A stretch of 64,000 bases of DNA from JBLEFH01 sp047345645 (GTDB taxonomy: Bacteria; Pseudomonadota; Alphaproteobacteria; Rhodobacterales; Rhodobacteraceae): the NCBI GenBank assembly GCA_047345645.1, contig JBLEFH010000002.1. One strand, given 5' to 3'. The notes beneath the pieces were generated by a model, which was not told the DNA's origin, did no database searches, and saw nothing but the letters and a program-made list of their open reading frames with translations. Positions 52,209 to 59,686 of the stretch are shown piece after piece. Position 1 is the first letter of the stretch. Every line of letters begins with the position of its first letter. The translations under genes and the position numbers were made by a program.

Positions 52209-52772
52209 CTATTTCGGGAGATCAAGCGCGGCGACATGCGCGTCGATCTGCGCCCGTTCGTCCTCGGTCAGCGTCACCGCGCGCGGGTAACGCGGATCAA
52301 GGCGGTCATTCTCGATCACGCCCCAATTGTCCGTGGTCTCGAAGAAATGCGCGAGACCTTCCGGACCATATTCACGCAGAAATCCTTGCCCGACGCAATC
52401 GAGATAAGATTGCAGGATCGGGAAATGCTCATTGGGCGTCGGCGCGGGCTGGCGGGCAACATAGATGCTGATCTCGCGCACATGGGCGTCATGGGCGATG
52501 GTGTCGGCAGGCACGATAGTGCGGTCATAGCCCGCCTCGCGCAGATCGAGCGCGGCCCAGTCATCATCGGGCACCGCGGCAATCAGCCCCAAAATCTCGG
52601 CACTCGCGACGGGATGGACGGAGAGCGATGTCACCCCGTGATCCTCGCCCGCATGAATGCGGTGGCCCCAAAACCGCCGCCAGCCCGAGATTTTCGCCAA
52701 GGCGCCATGGGGGAAATTGTGGCTGTCGCGGTTCACCAGCGAGCCGTAACCGAAGAAAAAGGGATGAAGCAT
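52209..52772 (-). CDS. gamma-glutamylcyclotransferase-like protein
   Basis: A 187-residue protein starting FFFGYGSLVN, the substrate-binding signature of the gamma-glutamylcyclotransferase fold, followed by ISGWRRFWGHRIHAG and LGLIAAVPDDDWAALDLREAGYDR. The usual catalytic Glu position in that last block (DxxE) is occupied by Arg/Glu neighbours (DLREAGY), consistent with the family. Likely acts on a gamma-glutamyl amine or is a non-catalytic relative. It is 39 bases upstream of ada on the same strand. Confidence 0.75.
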   Translation of the reverse strand: MLHPFFFGYGSLVNRDSHNFPHGALAKISGWRRFWGHRIHAGEDHGVTSLSVHPVASAEILGLIAAVPDDDWAALDLREAGYDRTIVPADTIAHDAHVREISIYVARQPAPTPNEHFPILQSYLDCVGQGFLREYGPEGLAHFFETTDNWGVIENDRLDPRYPRAVTLTEDERAQIDAHVAALDLPK

Positions 52773-52888
52773 GGCAGATGCGCGCGGGCGGTGCCGCTGG
52801 CCTCCGTAATCGTCGTTTGAAATCTGTGGCGGGTGATACGCCGCTGCGGCGCAAGGTTCAATGGGGCTGGGCGGAGAAACGGATCATG

Positions 52889-52916
52889 AAAAAGGGAGGC
52901 CGAAGCCTCCCCTTTG
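52889..52916 (-). terminator. intrinsic terminator of the M48 protease gene
   Basis: Perfect 7-bp stem GGGAGGC / GCCTCCC closed by a TTCG tetraloop and followed leftward by five U, 20 bases after the protease stop. Confidence 0.85.
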
Positions 52917-52935
52917 TCTGATGTCTCTCAACATC

Positions 52936-53700
52936 TTACTTGCCGTCCAGCTCGTCGGCCTTGGCCAGCACCGTGCGCAAGCGGCGCTCTGAGGGCGGGT
53001 GCGTCGAGAGCAGACCGCCGCCCGACGGCACCCGACGGAAGCTGAGCGCACCGACGCGCGGGTCGTAGCCAGCCTGACGGGCGATGACGGTGCCGATCAC
53101 ATCGGCTTCGAGCTCATAGCTCTGCGAATAGGCGCGGCCGCCGACAAATCCGCCAAGCTGAGCGATCTGCTCGACACCGCGGGCGTCGACCTGACCCGAC
53201 GCCTGCGCCAGCCCGCCCAGAAGGATCGCGCCAAGCTGCGCGTTCTGGTTGCGGCGCGCGAGGTGACCCGCGATCTGGTGGCCCGCTTCATGGGACAGGA
53301 TGAATGCGATTTCATCGTCATTCTTCACCGATTGCAGCATCGCCTTGTTGAAGGCCAGGATCGGCTGACCGTTATGAATGGTCTGGAAAGCGTTCGGCGG
53401 CTGGCCATCCTGCTCGATCGCGATAATGCGGAAATCGCAGAAGGCACGCGGCGCGGAGGGATTCTGCTGGCGGCAATATTGCGTCGCGACCGGACCTACG
53501 CGTTTGGTCACACGCTGATAGGCGTTCAAACCGGATTGTGCGGAGCGCACCGGCGCCATCACTTCGGTCGGGCCGGCCTCGGGCAACTGAACATCGCTGC
53601 CATCAGGAACATCCGGGCGGCTCGATGAGGTTTCAACAGGCGCACAGGCGGCAATGCCAAGCGCGGCGGTGGTCAAAAGGGCAATAATTGATGTTCTCAT
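52936..53700 (-). CDS. M48 family metalloprotease, lipoprotein
   Basis: A 254-residue protein with a lipoprotein signal (MRTSIIALLTTAALGIAAC, lipobox IAAC with Cys19), so it should be anchored to a membrane facing the periplasm. The zinc site is HEAGH (137-141) in ILSHEAGHQIAGHLARR, and the third ligand is probably in the ELEADVIGT segment near residue 200. It ends with the HPPSERRL motif common in this family. A BepA/LoiP-like role in envelope protein quality control is likely. Confidence 0.92.
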   Translation of the reverse strand: MRTSIIALLTTAALGIAACAPVETSSSRPDVPDGSDVQLPEAGPTEVMAPVRSAQSGLNAYQRVTKRVGPVATQYCRQQNPSAPRAFCDFRIIAIEQDGQPPNAFQTIHNGQPILAFNKAMLQSVKNDDEIAFILSHEAGHQIAGHLARRNQNAQLGAILLGGLAQASGQVDARGVEQIAQLGGFVGGRAYSQSYELEADVIGTVIARQAGYDPRVGALSFRRVPSGGGLLSTHPPSERRLRTVLAKADELDGK

Positions 53701-53757
53701 AGCGCCACCATGTGTGAATAGGGTTTCTAAAGCAAGAACTTGATGGTCAATAAAGTA

Positions 53758-53791
53758 AACGCCGCCCGGTCACAAAGACGCGGGCGGCGTT
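53758..53791 (-). terminator. hairpin after the cold-shock gene
   Basis: Perfect 11-bp stem AACGCCGCCCG / CGGGCGGCGTT, 12-base loop, 19 bases after the csp stop. The leftward tail UACUUUAUU is only partly U-rich. Confidence 0.6.
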
Positions 53792-53810
53792 GTCATCAGG
53801 CGATCTGAAC

Positions 53811-54017
53811 TCAGGCGAGTTCGAGATTCACAGCCGACTCGCGGCCATCACGGCCAGCTTCGAGGTCATAGGTGACCTTCTGACCGTCGGGCAGACCTTT
53901 GAGGCCGGAACGCTCGACTGCGGAGATGTGCACAAACACGTCCTTGCCGCCGTTCTCGGGCTGAATGAAGCCATAACCCTTTGTTTCGTTGAACCATTTC
54001 ACGGTGCCATTGGCCAT
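53811..54017 (-). CDS. cold-shock protein, CspA family
   Basis: A 68-residue single cold-shock domain with both RNA-binding motifs: KGYGFIQPENGGKDVFVHISAVE covers RNP1 (KGYGFI) and RNP2 (VFVHI). It binds single-stranded nucleic acid as an RNA chaperone. The ATG at 54017 has AAGGAG upstream. The 5' side has two small hairpins (54033-54050 and 54066-54089) that may form a structured leader, as is common for csp messages. Confidence 0.96.
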   Translation of the reverse strand: MANGTVKWFNETKGYGFIQPENGGKDVFVHISAVERSGLKGLPDGQKVTYDLEAGRDGRESAVNLELA

Positions 54018-54188
54018 CTGTCTTCTCCTTAAATTCCGGGCGAACGGAATATCCACCCTTGGGCAGTCACGGCAAAATCGGTGCGTGACGCCATAGGGCG
54101 GCAGAGAGCGATATTGGTAACCTGCGCGAACCCTGCGGCAAAATGCGCTATAATGCAAGCCAAACACGCTTTTTGCGGGGAGGAATCT

Positions 54189-54599
54189 ATGCGCTGTTTC
54201 ATAATCTGTCTGACCGTGGCGGCCTGCACGCCCGCCGTGATCGCCACCTGCTCGTCGCGGAGCGTGACCTGCGGCGGCGCAGAGCTGGCCTGCCGGTCTC
54301 ACGCGCCGACCTTCTCGGCGGATTTTTCCGAAGGATTTATGAGCGCCACATACCCGACCGGCCCCAATGCGGATGTGATGGTCACGCGCTCCGGCAGCAT
54401 GAGTGTCACATGGCAATCGGACCGGATCGCGCAGTTCGAGGGACCGACGGGCCTCACTGGAACGGTTGAAGAACTCGCCACACCGAGCTGTTCTGACGGG
54501 CATTTCTTCGATGCCGCCCCTTATGAGCTGCGGATCACCAGCAGCAGCGACCCGGTCCCCACCGGCCCGATCTGCTGCGTCCATAGCGACGACCTCTAG
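54189..54599 (+). CDS. small cysteine-rich exported protein, unknown
   Basis: A 136-residue protein I do not recognise. GGGGAGG lies six bases before the ATG. The N-terminus (MRCFIICLTVAACTPAVIA) is hydrophobic and could be a signal peptide, possibly with a lipobox ending at Cys13. The remainder is Ser/Thr-rich with many cysteines (CSSRSVTCGGAELAC near the start; a SCSD and a CC pair near the end), suggesting disulfides outside the cytoplasm. It stands alone between the cold-shock gene and dedA. Confidence 0.55.
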   Translation: MRCFIICLTVAACTPAVIATCSSRSVTCGGAELACRSHAPTFSADFSEGFMSATYPTGPNADVMVTRSGSMSVTWQSDRIAQFEGPTGLTGTVEELATPSCSDGHFFDAAPYELRITSSSDPVPTGPICCVHSDDL

Positions 54600-54680
54600 C
54601 GCCCCTAAAGTCGCAAACCGCAACTCCGCCTTGCCCTCGCGCCCCTTTCACGGCATGAGAGCGCGCAGACGGAGTTGTCC

Positions 54681-55268
54681 ATGTTCGATCTCATCCTCAA
54701 TGTGCTGGAGCGCCTCGGCCTTTTCGGCGTCTTCTTGTTGATGCTCGCGGAAAACATCGTGCCGCCGATCCCCTCGGAACTGGTGATCCCGCTCGCCGGG
54801 TTCCTCGCTGCGCGCGGCGCGTTTTCCTTTGTGCTGATGGTGATCGCGGGCGCCATCGGGGCCACGCTCGGCGCGCTGATCTGGTATGAAATCGGCCGCG
54901 GTCTGGGCGAGGCGCGTCTGACCCGCTTCATTGCCCGTTACGGCCACTGGCTGACGCTTTCGCAAGAGGATGTCGGCCGCGTGACCCGCTGGTTCCGCCG
55001 CCACGGCGCGCTCGCGGTGCTGTTCGGCCGCATGGTGCCGGGCCTGCGCACCTTCATCTCGATCCCTGCGGGCCTCGCCGGTATGCCGCGCGGCCTCTTC
55101 CTGCTCTGCACCTTCACGGGCAGCCTGACCTGGACCGCCCTGCTCGGCGCGGGCGGCTTCATCCTGAAGTCGCAATACGCCCGGATCGAACACTGGCTGA
55201 ACCCGGTGACGAATGTGGTGCTGCTGGTTTTGGTGGCGGTATATGTGTGGCGGTCGGTGCGGCGGTGA
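54681..55268 (+). CDS. DedA family membrane protein
   Basis: A 195-residue protein of the DedA/SNARE-associated family. Core motifs are ENIVPPIPSELVIPLAGFLAARG, GALIWYEIGRGLG and the arginine-rich FGRMVPGLRTFISIPAGLAGMPRGLFL, with about five hydrophobic segments. DedA proteins are lipid-carrier flippases or scramblases. The ATG at 54681 has GGAG at good spacing; a TTG two codons upstream is less likely. Confidence 0.92.
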   Translation: MFDLILNVLERLGLFGVFLLMLAENIVPPIPSELVIPLAGFLAARGAFSFVLMVIAGAIGATLGALIWYEIGRGLGEARLTRFIARYGHWLTLSQEDVGRVTRWFRRHGALAVLFGRMVPGLRTFISIPAGLAGMPRGLFLLCTFTGSLTWTALLGAGGFILKSQYARIEHWLNPVTNVVLLVLVAVYVWRSVRR

Positions 55269-55328
55269 ATGTGCTAATTTTAATGTTTCAACGATACACA
55301 GTGCTATAATCACCCTCGACATAACACT

Positions 55329-56075
55329 TTAGCAAGGTTTGGAATCCTGCTTTGGTTCAGGTAGTGGGTCATCTGCGGGGCTTACAGCCTCATCGGGGGG
55401 ACCTCCCCAGCCTTCCGTAGGGTGCCTATAATCCTCACTTAAATTCAGACAATTGTCGTCCCATTTCAGTGCGACACACTGATAGTGCTCAAAGACAACA
55501 TCTCTATATGTCCAATTGGTTTTAGTGTTTTCGTTAGAGCTATCTCTTGAACTCGTGCCCAAAGCATCTTCATGTTTTTGGTCTGCCTTCCATCGCTCAC
55601 GCTGGATAAATCTTGCTGCTTCATTCCAATCGCGTATGAAGGGTCCTGCCATCCACTTCCGATAAATGTCTTCGTCAAGTGTACCTGTCAGAATGCCGAT
55701 GGAGACTAATTCATAATGATTTAAATAGCCAAGAACTTTGGATCGGTCGATTTTTTCTCGTTGTTCGATAACATCATGCAGAGCGCCGAGTTTATTTGTT
55801 CTCTTGTAATATCGAAAAGTGGATGCTTGATCTTGATAATGTGCGGTCGATTCAACCTTTTCGATCATATCTAGAGTTGCCCTTTTTCGCGCAGTTTCTC
55901 TGGATGATTGAATGTTCTCTTTGGCTATTTTTAATGAAAGGAATGCGGTTCCGAATAATATGAAAGGCGTTAGTGCAGTAATTAAACGGTACCAATTGTT
56001 TTGTATAAAAGAAGCGGCGCAGCCGATTAAGGGCTGCACCGCTTCAGAGTTCTCACAAATTAATGTGAGCGACAT
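55329..56075 (-). CDS. DUF4760-like membrane protein, AT-rich, unknown
   Basis: A 248-residue protein clearly richer in A/T, Lys, Asn and Ile than its neighbours. One membrane helix (LITALTPFILFGTAFLSLKIA, about 31-51) is followed by SRETARKRATLDMIEKVESTAHYQDQASTFRYYKRTN, which resembles DUF4760 proteins, and an acidic Pro-rich tail (WGGPPDEAVSPADDPLPEPKQD). The start lies six bases after a 21-codon peptide, with no good ribosome site of its own, so translation is probably coupled. An intrinsic terminator in the same direction sits within codons 11-24. Function unknown; composition suggests horizontal transfer. DUF4760 assignment is from memory of the helix plus RRAT-type motif. Confidence 0.7.
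   Translation of the reverse strand: MSLTLICENSEAVQPLIGCAASFIQNNWYRLITALTPFILFGTAFLSLKIAKENIQSSRETARKRATLDMIEKVESTAHYQDQASTFRYYKRTNKLGALHDVIEQREKIDRSKVLGYLNHYELVSIGILTGTLDEDIYRKWMAGPFIRDWNEAARFIQRERWKADQKHEDALGTSSRDSSNENTKTNWTYRDVVFEHYQCVALKWDDNCLNLSEDYRHPTEGWGGPPDEAVSPADDPLPEPKQDSKPC
56005..56045 (-). terminator. intrinsic terminator inside the DUF4760-like reading frame
   Basis: A 14-bp stem (56032-56045 with 56011-56024), complete apart from one G-U wobble, with a 7-base loop, followed leftward by UUUUAU. It lies 30-70 bases into the DUF4760-like frame and about 130-170 bases after the predicted transcription start, so most transcripts would end as a ~170-nt RNA carrying only the small peptide. 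Confidence 0.75.
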
Positions 56076-56081
56076 TCCGGA

Positions 56082-56147
56082 TTAATCTCTTACGCCTTCA
56101 CGCATAGGGTCATCTCTCACGCCTTCGCGTTTTAACGATATAATCAT
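56082..56147 (-). CDS. 21-residue repeat peptide, unknown
   Basis: A 21-codon frame beginning MIISLK and continuing as two copies of REGVRD joined by DPM, so nine codons (27 bases) are tandemly repeated with a few silent changes (56085-56103 and 56112-56129). AAGGAGGA lies eight bases before the ATG, among the best ribosome sites in the window, and a good promoter lies just upstream. Silent third-position differences between the repeat copies argue that the peptide is translated. It ends six bases before the DUF4760-like start. I know no function. Confidence 0.6.
   Translation of the reverse strand: MIISLKREGVRDDPMREGVRD
56085..56129. repeat. 27-bp-period tandem repeat
   Basis: Two imperfect copies (56085-56103 and 56112-56129) differing at two positions over 18 bases; they encode the duplicated REGVRD of the small peptide. 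Confidence 0.75.
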
Positions 56148-56180
56148 TCCGATGTCCTCCTTCGGATAACTTATGTAGGG

Positions 56181-56208
56181 ATAATATAGCCTATTTAGAT
56201 TTGTTCAA
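56181..56208 (-). promoter_or_regulatory. promoter of the peptide / DUF4760-like unit
   Basis: Leftward -35 TTGAAC (56203-56208) and -10 TATTAT (56181-56186), spacer 16. Start expected near 56174, about 26 bases before the peptide ATG. Confidence 0.65.
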
Positions 56209-56254
56209 GTGTTAACAACGGCACATTTTTGACGAAATCGGTAAAGATAGCTGA

Positions 56255-57910
56255 TCACCGCGTAAACTTTTTATACTTCACCCGCTTCGGCTCGACCGCA
56301 TCCGGACCCAGACGCTTGATCTTATCCGCCTCGTAATCCTCGAAATTCCCCTCGAACCATTCCACATGGCTGTCGCCTTCGAAGGCGAGCATGTGGGTGC
56401 AGAGGCGGTCGAGGAAGAAGCGGTCGTGGGAGATGACGACGGCGCAGCCGGCGAATTGCGTGAGCGCGTCCTCCAAGGCGCGGAGGGTTTCGACGTCGAG
56501 ATCGTTGGTAGGCTCGTCGAGGAGCAGCACATTGCCGCCGTCTTTCAACAGCTTGGCGAGGTGGACGCGGTTGCGCTCGCCGCCCGAGAGCATGTTCACC
56601 TTCTTCTGCTGGTCGCCGCCCTTGAAGTTGAACGCGCCGCAATAGGCGCGGCTGTTGATCTCCGCATCGCCGAGTTTGATCACGTCCAGCCCGTCGGAAA
56701 TCACCTCCCAGACGGTCTTGTTGGCATCAAGATCGTCGCGCGACTGGTCGACATAGGAGAGCTTCACCGTGTCGCCATATTCAATGCTGCCCTCGTCCGG
56801 CTGTTCCTGCCCGGTCAGCATCCGGAACAGCGTGGATTTCCCGGCGCCGTTTGGGCCGATCACGCCGACAATGCCGCCCGGCGGGAGCGAGAAATCCAGC
56901 CCGTCGATCAGCATCCGCTCGCCATAGCCTTTCTTCAGGCCGTCCACCTCGATCACCTTGCCGCCAAGGCGCGGGCCGTTGGGGATGATGATCTGCGCGC
57001 GGCCCACGAGATCGCGTTCGGATTGCTCGGCCATCTCGTTATAGGCGTTGATCCGCGCTTTCGATTTGGCCTGACGGGCTTTTGGCGATTGCCGCATCCA
57101 TTCCAGCTCGCGCTCCAGCGTTTTCTGTCGCGCCTTGTCCTCACGGGCCTCCTGCGCGAGCCGCTTGGCCTTTTGCTCCAGCCAGCTCGAATAATTGCCC
57201 TCGTAAGGAATGCCGCGCCCACGGTCGAGTTCGAGGATCCAGCCGGTAATATCGTCAAGGAAATACCGGTCGTGGGTAACGATCAGGATGGTGCCCTTAT
57301 ACTCGATCAGGTGCTTTTGCAGCCAGGCGATGGTCTCGGCGTCAAGGTGGTTGGTCGGCTCGTCGAGGAGCAGCATGTCGGGCGCTTCGAGCAGCAATTT
57401 GCAGAGCGCGACGCGGCGTTTCTCCCCGCCCGAGAGTTTCGAGACATCCGCATCATCCGGCGGGCAACGCAGGGCCTCCATCGCGACGTCGATCTGGCTG
57501 TCGAGATCCCAGAGATTGTTGCTGTCGATCTCATCCTGAAGCGCCGCCATCTCATCCGCCGTCTCGTCGGAATAGTTCATCGCAAGTTCGTTGAACCGGT
57601 CGAGCTTGGCCTTCTTCTCGGCCACGCCCTCCATGACGTTCTCGCGAACCGTCTTGGTCTCATCAAGCTGCGGCTCCTGCGGCAGATAGCCGACCTTCGC
57701 GCCCTCGGCGGCCCAGGCCTCGCCCTGAAACTCCTTGTCCTGCCCGGCCATGATTTTCATCAACGTCGATTTACCCGCGCCATTGACGCCGACGACCCCG
57801 ATTTTCACGCCCGGAAGGAAAGAGAGGCGGATGTTTTCAAAGGTTTTCTTGCCGCCCGGATAGGTCTTCGACACCCCGTCCATGTGGTAAACATACTGAT
57901 ATTTCGCCAT
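56255..57910 (-). CDS. ettA: ABC-F translation factor EttA
   Basis: A 551-residue ABC-F protein with two ATPase cassettes and no membrane part. First Walker A is GVNGAGKST with signature LSGGEKRRVALC; second is GPNGAGKST with LSGGERNRVHLAK. The linker contains the long charged helix (QKAKRLAQEAREDKARQKTLERELEWMRQSPKARQAKSKARI) and the arm typical of EttA. It gates the first elongation step on ribosomes in response to the ATP/ADP ratio. The start at 57910 was taken because of AAAGGAG just upstream and because family members begin MA-YQYVY; the frame is open further upstream but not conserved. Confidence 0.95.
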   Translation of the reverse strand: MAKYQYVYHMDGVSKTYPGGKKTFENIRLSFLPGVKIGVVGVNGAGKSTLMKIMAGQDKEFQGEAWAAEGAKVGYLPQEPQLDETKTVRENVMEGVAEKKAKLDRFNELAMNYSDETADEMAALQDEIDSNNLWDLDSQIDVAMEALRCPPDDADVSKLSGGEKRRVALCKLLLEAPDMLLLDEPTNHLDAETIAWLQKHLIEYKGTILIVTHDRYFLDDITGWILELDRGRGIPYEGNYSSWLEQKAKRLAQEAREDKARQKTLERELEWMRQSPKARQAKSKARINAYNEMAEQSERDLVGRAQIIIPNGPRLGGKVIEVDGLKKGYGERMLIDGLDFSLPPGGIVGVIGPNGAGKSTLFRMLTGQEQPDEGSIEYGDTVKLSYVDQSRDDLDANKTVWEVISDGLDVIKLGDAEINSRAYCGAFNFKGGDQQKKVNMLSGGERNRVHLAKLLKDGGNVLLLDEPTNDLDVETLRALEDALTQFAGCAVVISHDRFFLDRLCTHMLAFEGDSHVEWFEGNFEDYEADKIKRLGPDAVEPKRVKYKKFTR

Positions 57911-58004
57911 GACCGGCTCCTTTGACTGCGTCCTGCATCTGTTGGCCCCAGATGTAGGCGGAAGCGGCGGTGAGGGCAACGGGGGATGCGGGGCGCGATC
58001 TGAC

Positions 58005-58033
58005 TTGACATGCAACCATATAGTTGCATATTG
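58005..58033 (+). promoter_or_regulatory. promoter and ArsR operator, leaderless arsR
   Basis: -35 TTGACA (58005-58010) and a weak -10 near 58028-58033. Between them lies an inverted repeat ATGCAAC-N6-GTTGCAT (58010-58029), filling the spacer. The expected start of transcription falls on or next to the ATG at 58040, and no ribosome site precedes it, so the message is probably leaderless and autorepressed. Confidence 0.6.
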
Positions 58034-58039
58034 GGTCAC

Positions 58040-58369
58040 ATGAGTGATCTTTACAAAGCCTTGGCCGATCCAACCCGCCGCGACCTGCTCGATCGTTTGT
58101 TCATGAAAGGCGGGCAGACGCTGGGGGATTTGTCGGAGGGCGCGGCGATGTCGCGCCAGGCCGTCACCAAACATCTGCGGATTTTGGAGGAGGCCAATCT
58201 CGTCTCCGTCAAATGGCTGGGGCGGAACAAGCTGCACTATCTCAACCCGGTGCCGCTGACGGAGATTGTCCATCGCTGGGTTGGCAAGTTCGAGGATGCG
58301 CGTCTGGAGGCGCTCGCCGATTTCAAAGAGGCCGTTGAGGCCAAGGAAAGAGAGAAAAAACATGGCTAA
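58040..58369 (+). CDS. ArsR family transcriptional regulator
   Basis: A 109-residue winged-helix repressor: MSDLYKALADPTRRDLLDRLFMKGGQTLGDLSEGAAMSRQAVTKHLRILEEANLVSVKWLGRNKLHYLNPVPLTEI. No metal-binding cysteines are seen, which fits the subgroup paired with SRPBCC proteins rather than metal sensors. Its gene overlaps the SRPBCC gene by eight bases. The start at 58040 lies just past the operator. Confidence 0.92.
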   Translation: MSDLYKALADPTRRDLLDRLFMKGGQTLGDLSEGAAMSRQAVTKHLRILEEANLVSVKWLGRNKLHYLNPVPLTEIVHRWVGKFEDARLEALADFKEAVEAKEREKKHG

Positions 58370-58871
58370 CGATCAAGCACCGGCGCAGGACACCCGCGCG
58401 TCCACAGGCCTGCCGCTGGCGGAGACCTTCGTTTACACCATTTATCTGCGCGCCGGTATCGAAACGGTTTGGAACGCGTTGATCGACGGTGAGTTCACGC
58501 GGAAATACTGGGGTCACGAGAACCGCTCGACATGGGAAAAGGGCGCGCCTTGGGAACATGTGCGGATGTATGAGGATGGCAAAGTCATCCTGCGCGGCCG
58601 CGTGCTGGAGATTGATCCGCCTACGAAAATGGTCTGGAGCTGGGCGCCTGCGGATGAGGCTGCGCAGGCGGAAAAGGCGTCGCGCGTGACCTATGATCTC
58701 ATCGCGCTCGGCCCCGACACGAAGCTGACCGTGACCCATTCGGAGCTCGAACCGGATTCGGGCATGGATGCAGGTGTCCGCGAGGGGTGGCCGGCCGTTC
58801 TGTCCAACCTCAAATCCCTGCTGGAAACAGGTGAGATCCTGCGCGAGGAGGCGTGGCCGCACACCGCATGA
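58362..58871 (+). CDS. SRPBCC (AHSA1-like) domain protein
   Basis: A 169-residue START/Bet v1-type ligand-binding domain: TFVYTIYLRAGIETVWNALIDGEFTRKYWGH near residue 25-55, then GRVLEIDPPTKMVWSWAP, and a closing VREGWPAVLSNLKSLLETGE helix. These proteins are routinely encoded with ArsR-type regulators and bind hydrophobic ligands; the ligand is unknown. Translation is coupled to arsR. Confidence 0.9.
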   Translation: MANDQAPAQDTRASTGLPLAETFVYTIYLRAGIETVWNALIDGEFTRKYWGHENRSTWEKGAPWEHVRMYEDGKVILRGRVLEIDPPTKMVWSWAPADEAAQAEKASRVTYDLIALGPDTKLTVTHSELEPDSGMDAGVREGWPAVLSNLKSLLETGEILREEAWPHTA

Positions 58872-58955
58872 TCCGCAGCACCGCGTAAAAGAATCGCATC
58901 CCCCTAGACAACCCGCCCCCCAAAAGACATAGGCTGGCGGGAAGCGAAGGAGGCG

Positions 58956-59561
58956 GTGGTGCGGCACGAATTTCCCATATCCGATGCGGGGTTGCGCGTG
59001 GGTTTGCTTGGCGGGTCCTTCGATCCGGCCCATGCGGGGCATGTCCATATCACCCGCTGGGCGCTCAGGCGGTTCCGGCTGGATCGGGTCTGGTGGCTGC
59101 TGTCGCCCGGCAATCCGCTGAAAAAGGAGGGGCCCGCGCCAATGGACCGGCGGCTGGAGGTGGCGCGCGGCGTCATGCAGCATCCGCGCGTTGAGGTCAC
59201 GGATCTCGAGGTGCACCTCGGCACGCGCTACACGGCGGCGACGCTGGCGGCGCTCAAGGAGCGTTATCCGGGGACGCGCTTTGTCTGGCTCATGGGGGCG
59301 GACAATCTGGCGCAGATCCACCGCTGGGATCGCTGGCACTGGATCATGGAAAATGTGCCGATCGGGGTGCTGGCGCGGCCGGGCGAGCAGATACGGGCGG
59401 GCCTCTCTCCCGCCGCGAAAATGTATGCGCGCTACCGTCTCGACCCACGTCGGGCGGCGGCGCTCACGAGCTATGACGCGCCCGCCTGGACGCTCCTCAA
59501 CGGGCCGATGATGGATATTTCCTCCTCGGAAATCCGGGCGCGCGGTGAGTGGATCCGCTGA
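58956..59561 (+). CDS. nadD: nicotinate-nucleotide adenylyltransferase
   Basis: A 201-residue NadD with the nucleotidyltransferase motif GLLGGSFDPAHAGHVHI (H-x-x-H form GHVH), the loop PGNPLKKE, WLMGADNLAQIHRWDRW, and C-terminal ISSSEIRARG. It adenylates nicotinate mononucleotide on the path to NAD+; nadE in this window performs the last step. Start is GTG with AAGGAGG a few bases upstream. Confidence 0.95.
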   Translation: MVRHEFPISDAGLRVGLLGGSFDPAHAGHVHITRWALRRFRLDRVWWLLSPGNPLKKEGPAPMDRRLEVARGVMQHPRVEVTDLEVHLGTRYTAATLAALKERYPGTRFVWLMGADNLAQIHRWDRWHWIMENVPIGVLARPGEQIRAGLSPAAKMYARYRLDPRRAAALTSYDAPAWTLLNGPMMDISSSEIRARGEWIR

Positions 59562-59686
59562 CCGCCCGGACGCCGCCGCGATTGCGTAAAATTGACTCAA
59601 GGTTATGGAGAATTCAGTCCGCGCTGAATTGCCAATCCCGCTGCGATTTGCGACAAATTCTTATCCACGAATATTAAGGTGTTTTT
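59562..59686. other. intergenic region before dacB
   Basis: 125 AT-rich bases. It contains a TTGACT word and an inverted repeat AATTCAG-N6-CTGAATT (59611-59630) of unknown use. A promoter for dacB is likely here but I cannot place the -10 securely. Confidence 0.4.

Noticed and set aside
55269..56254. Insertion sequence or integrated element with ends
   Set aside because: No transposase, integrase, terminal inverted repeats or target duplication could be found; only composition is unusual.
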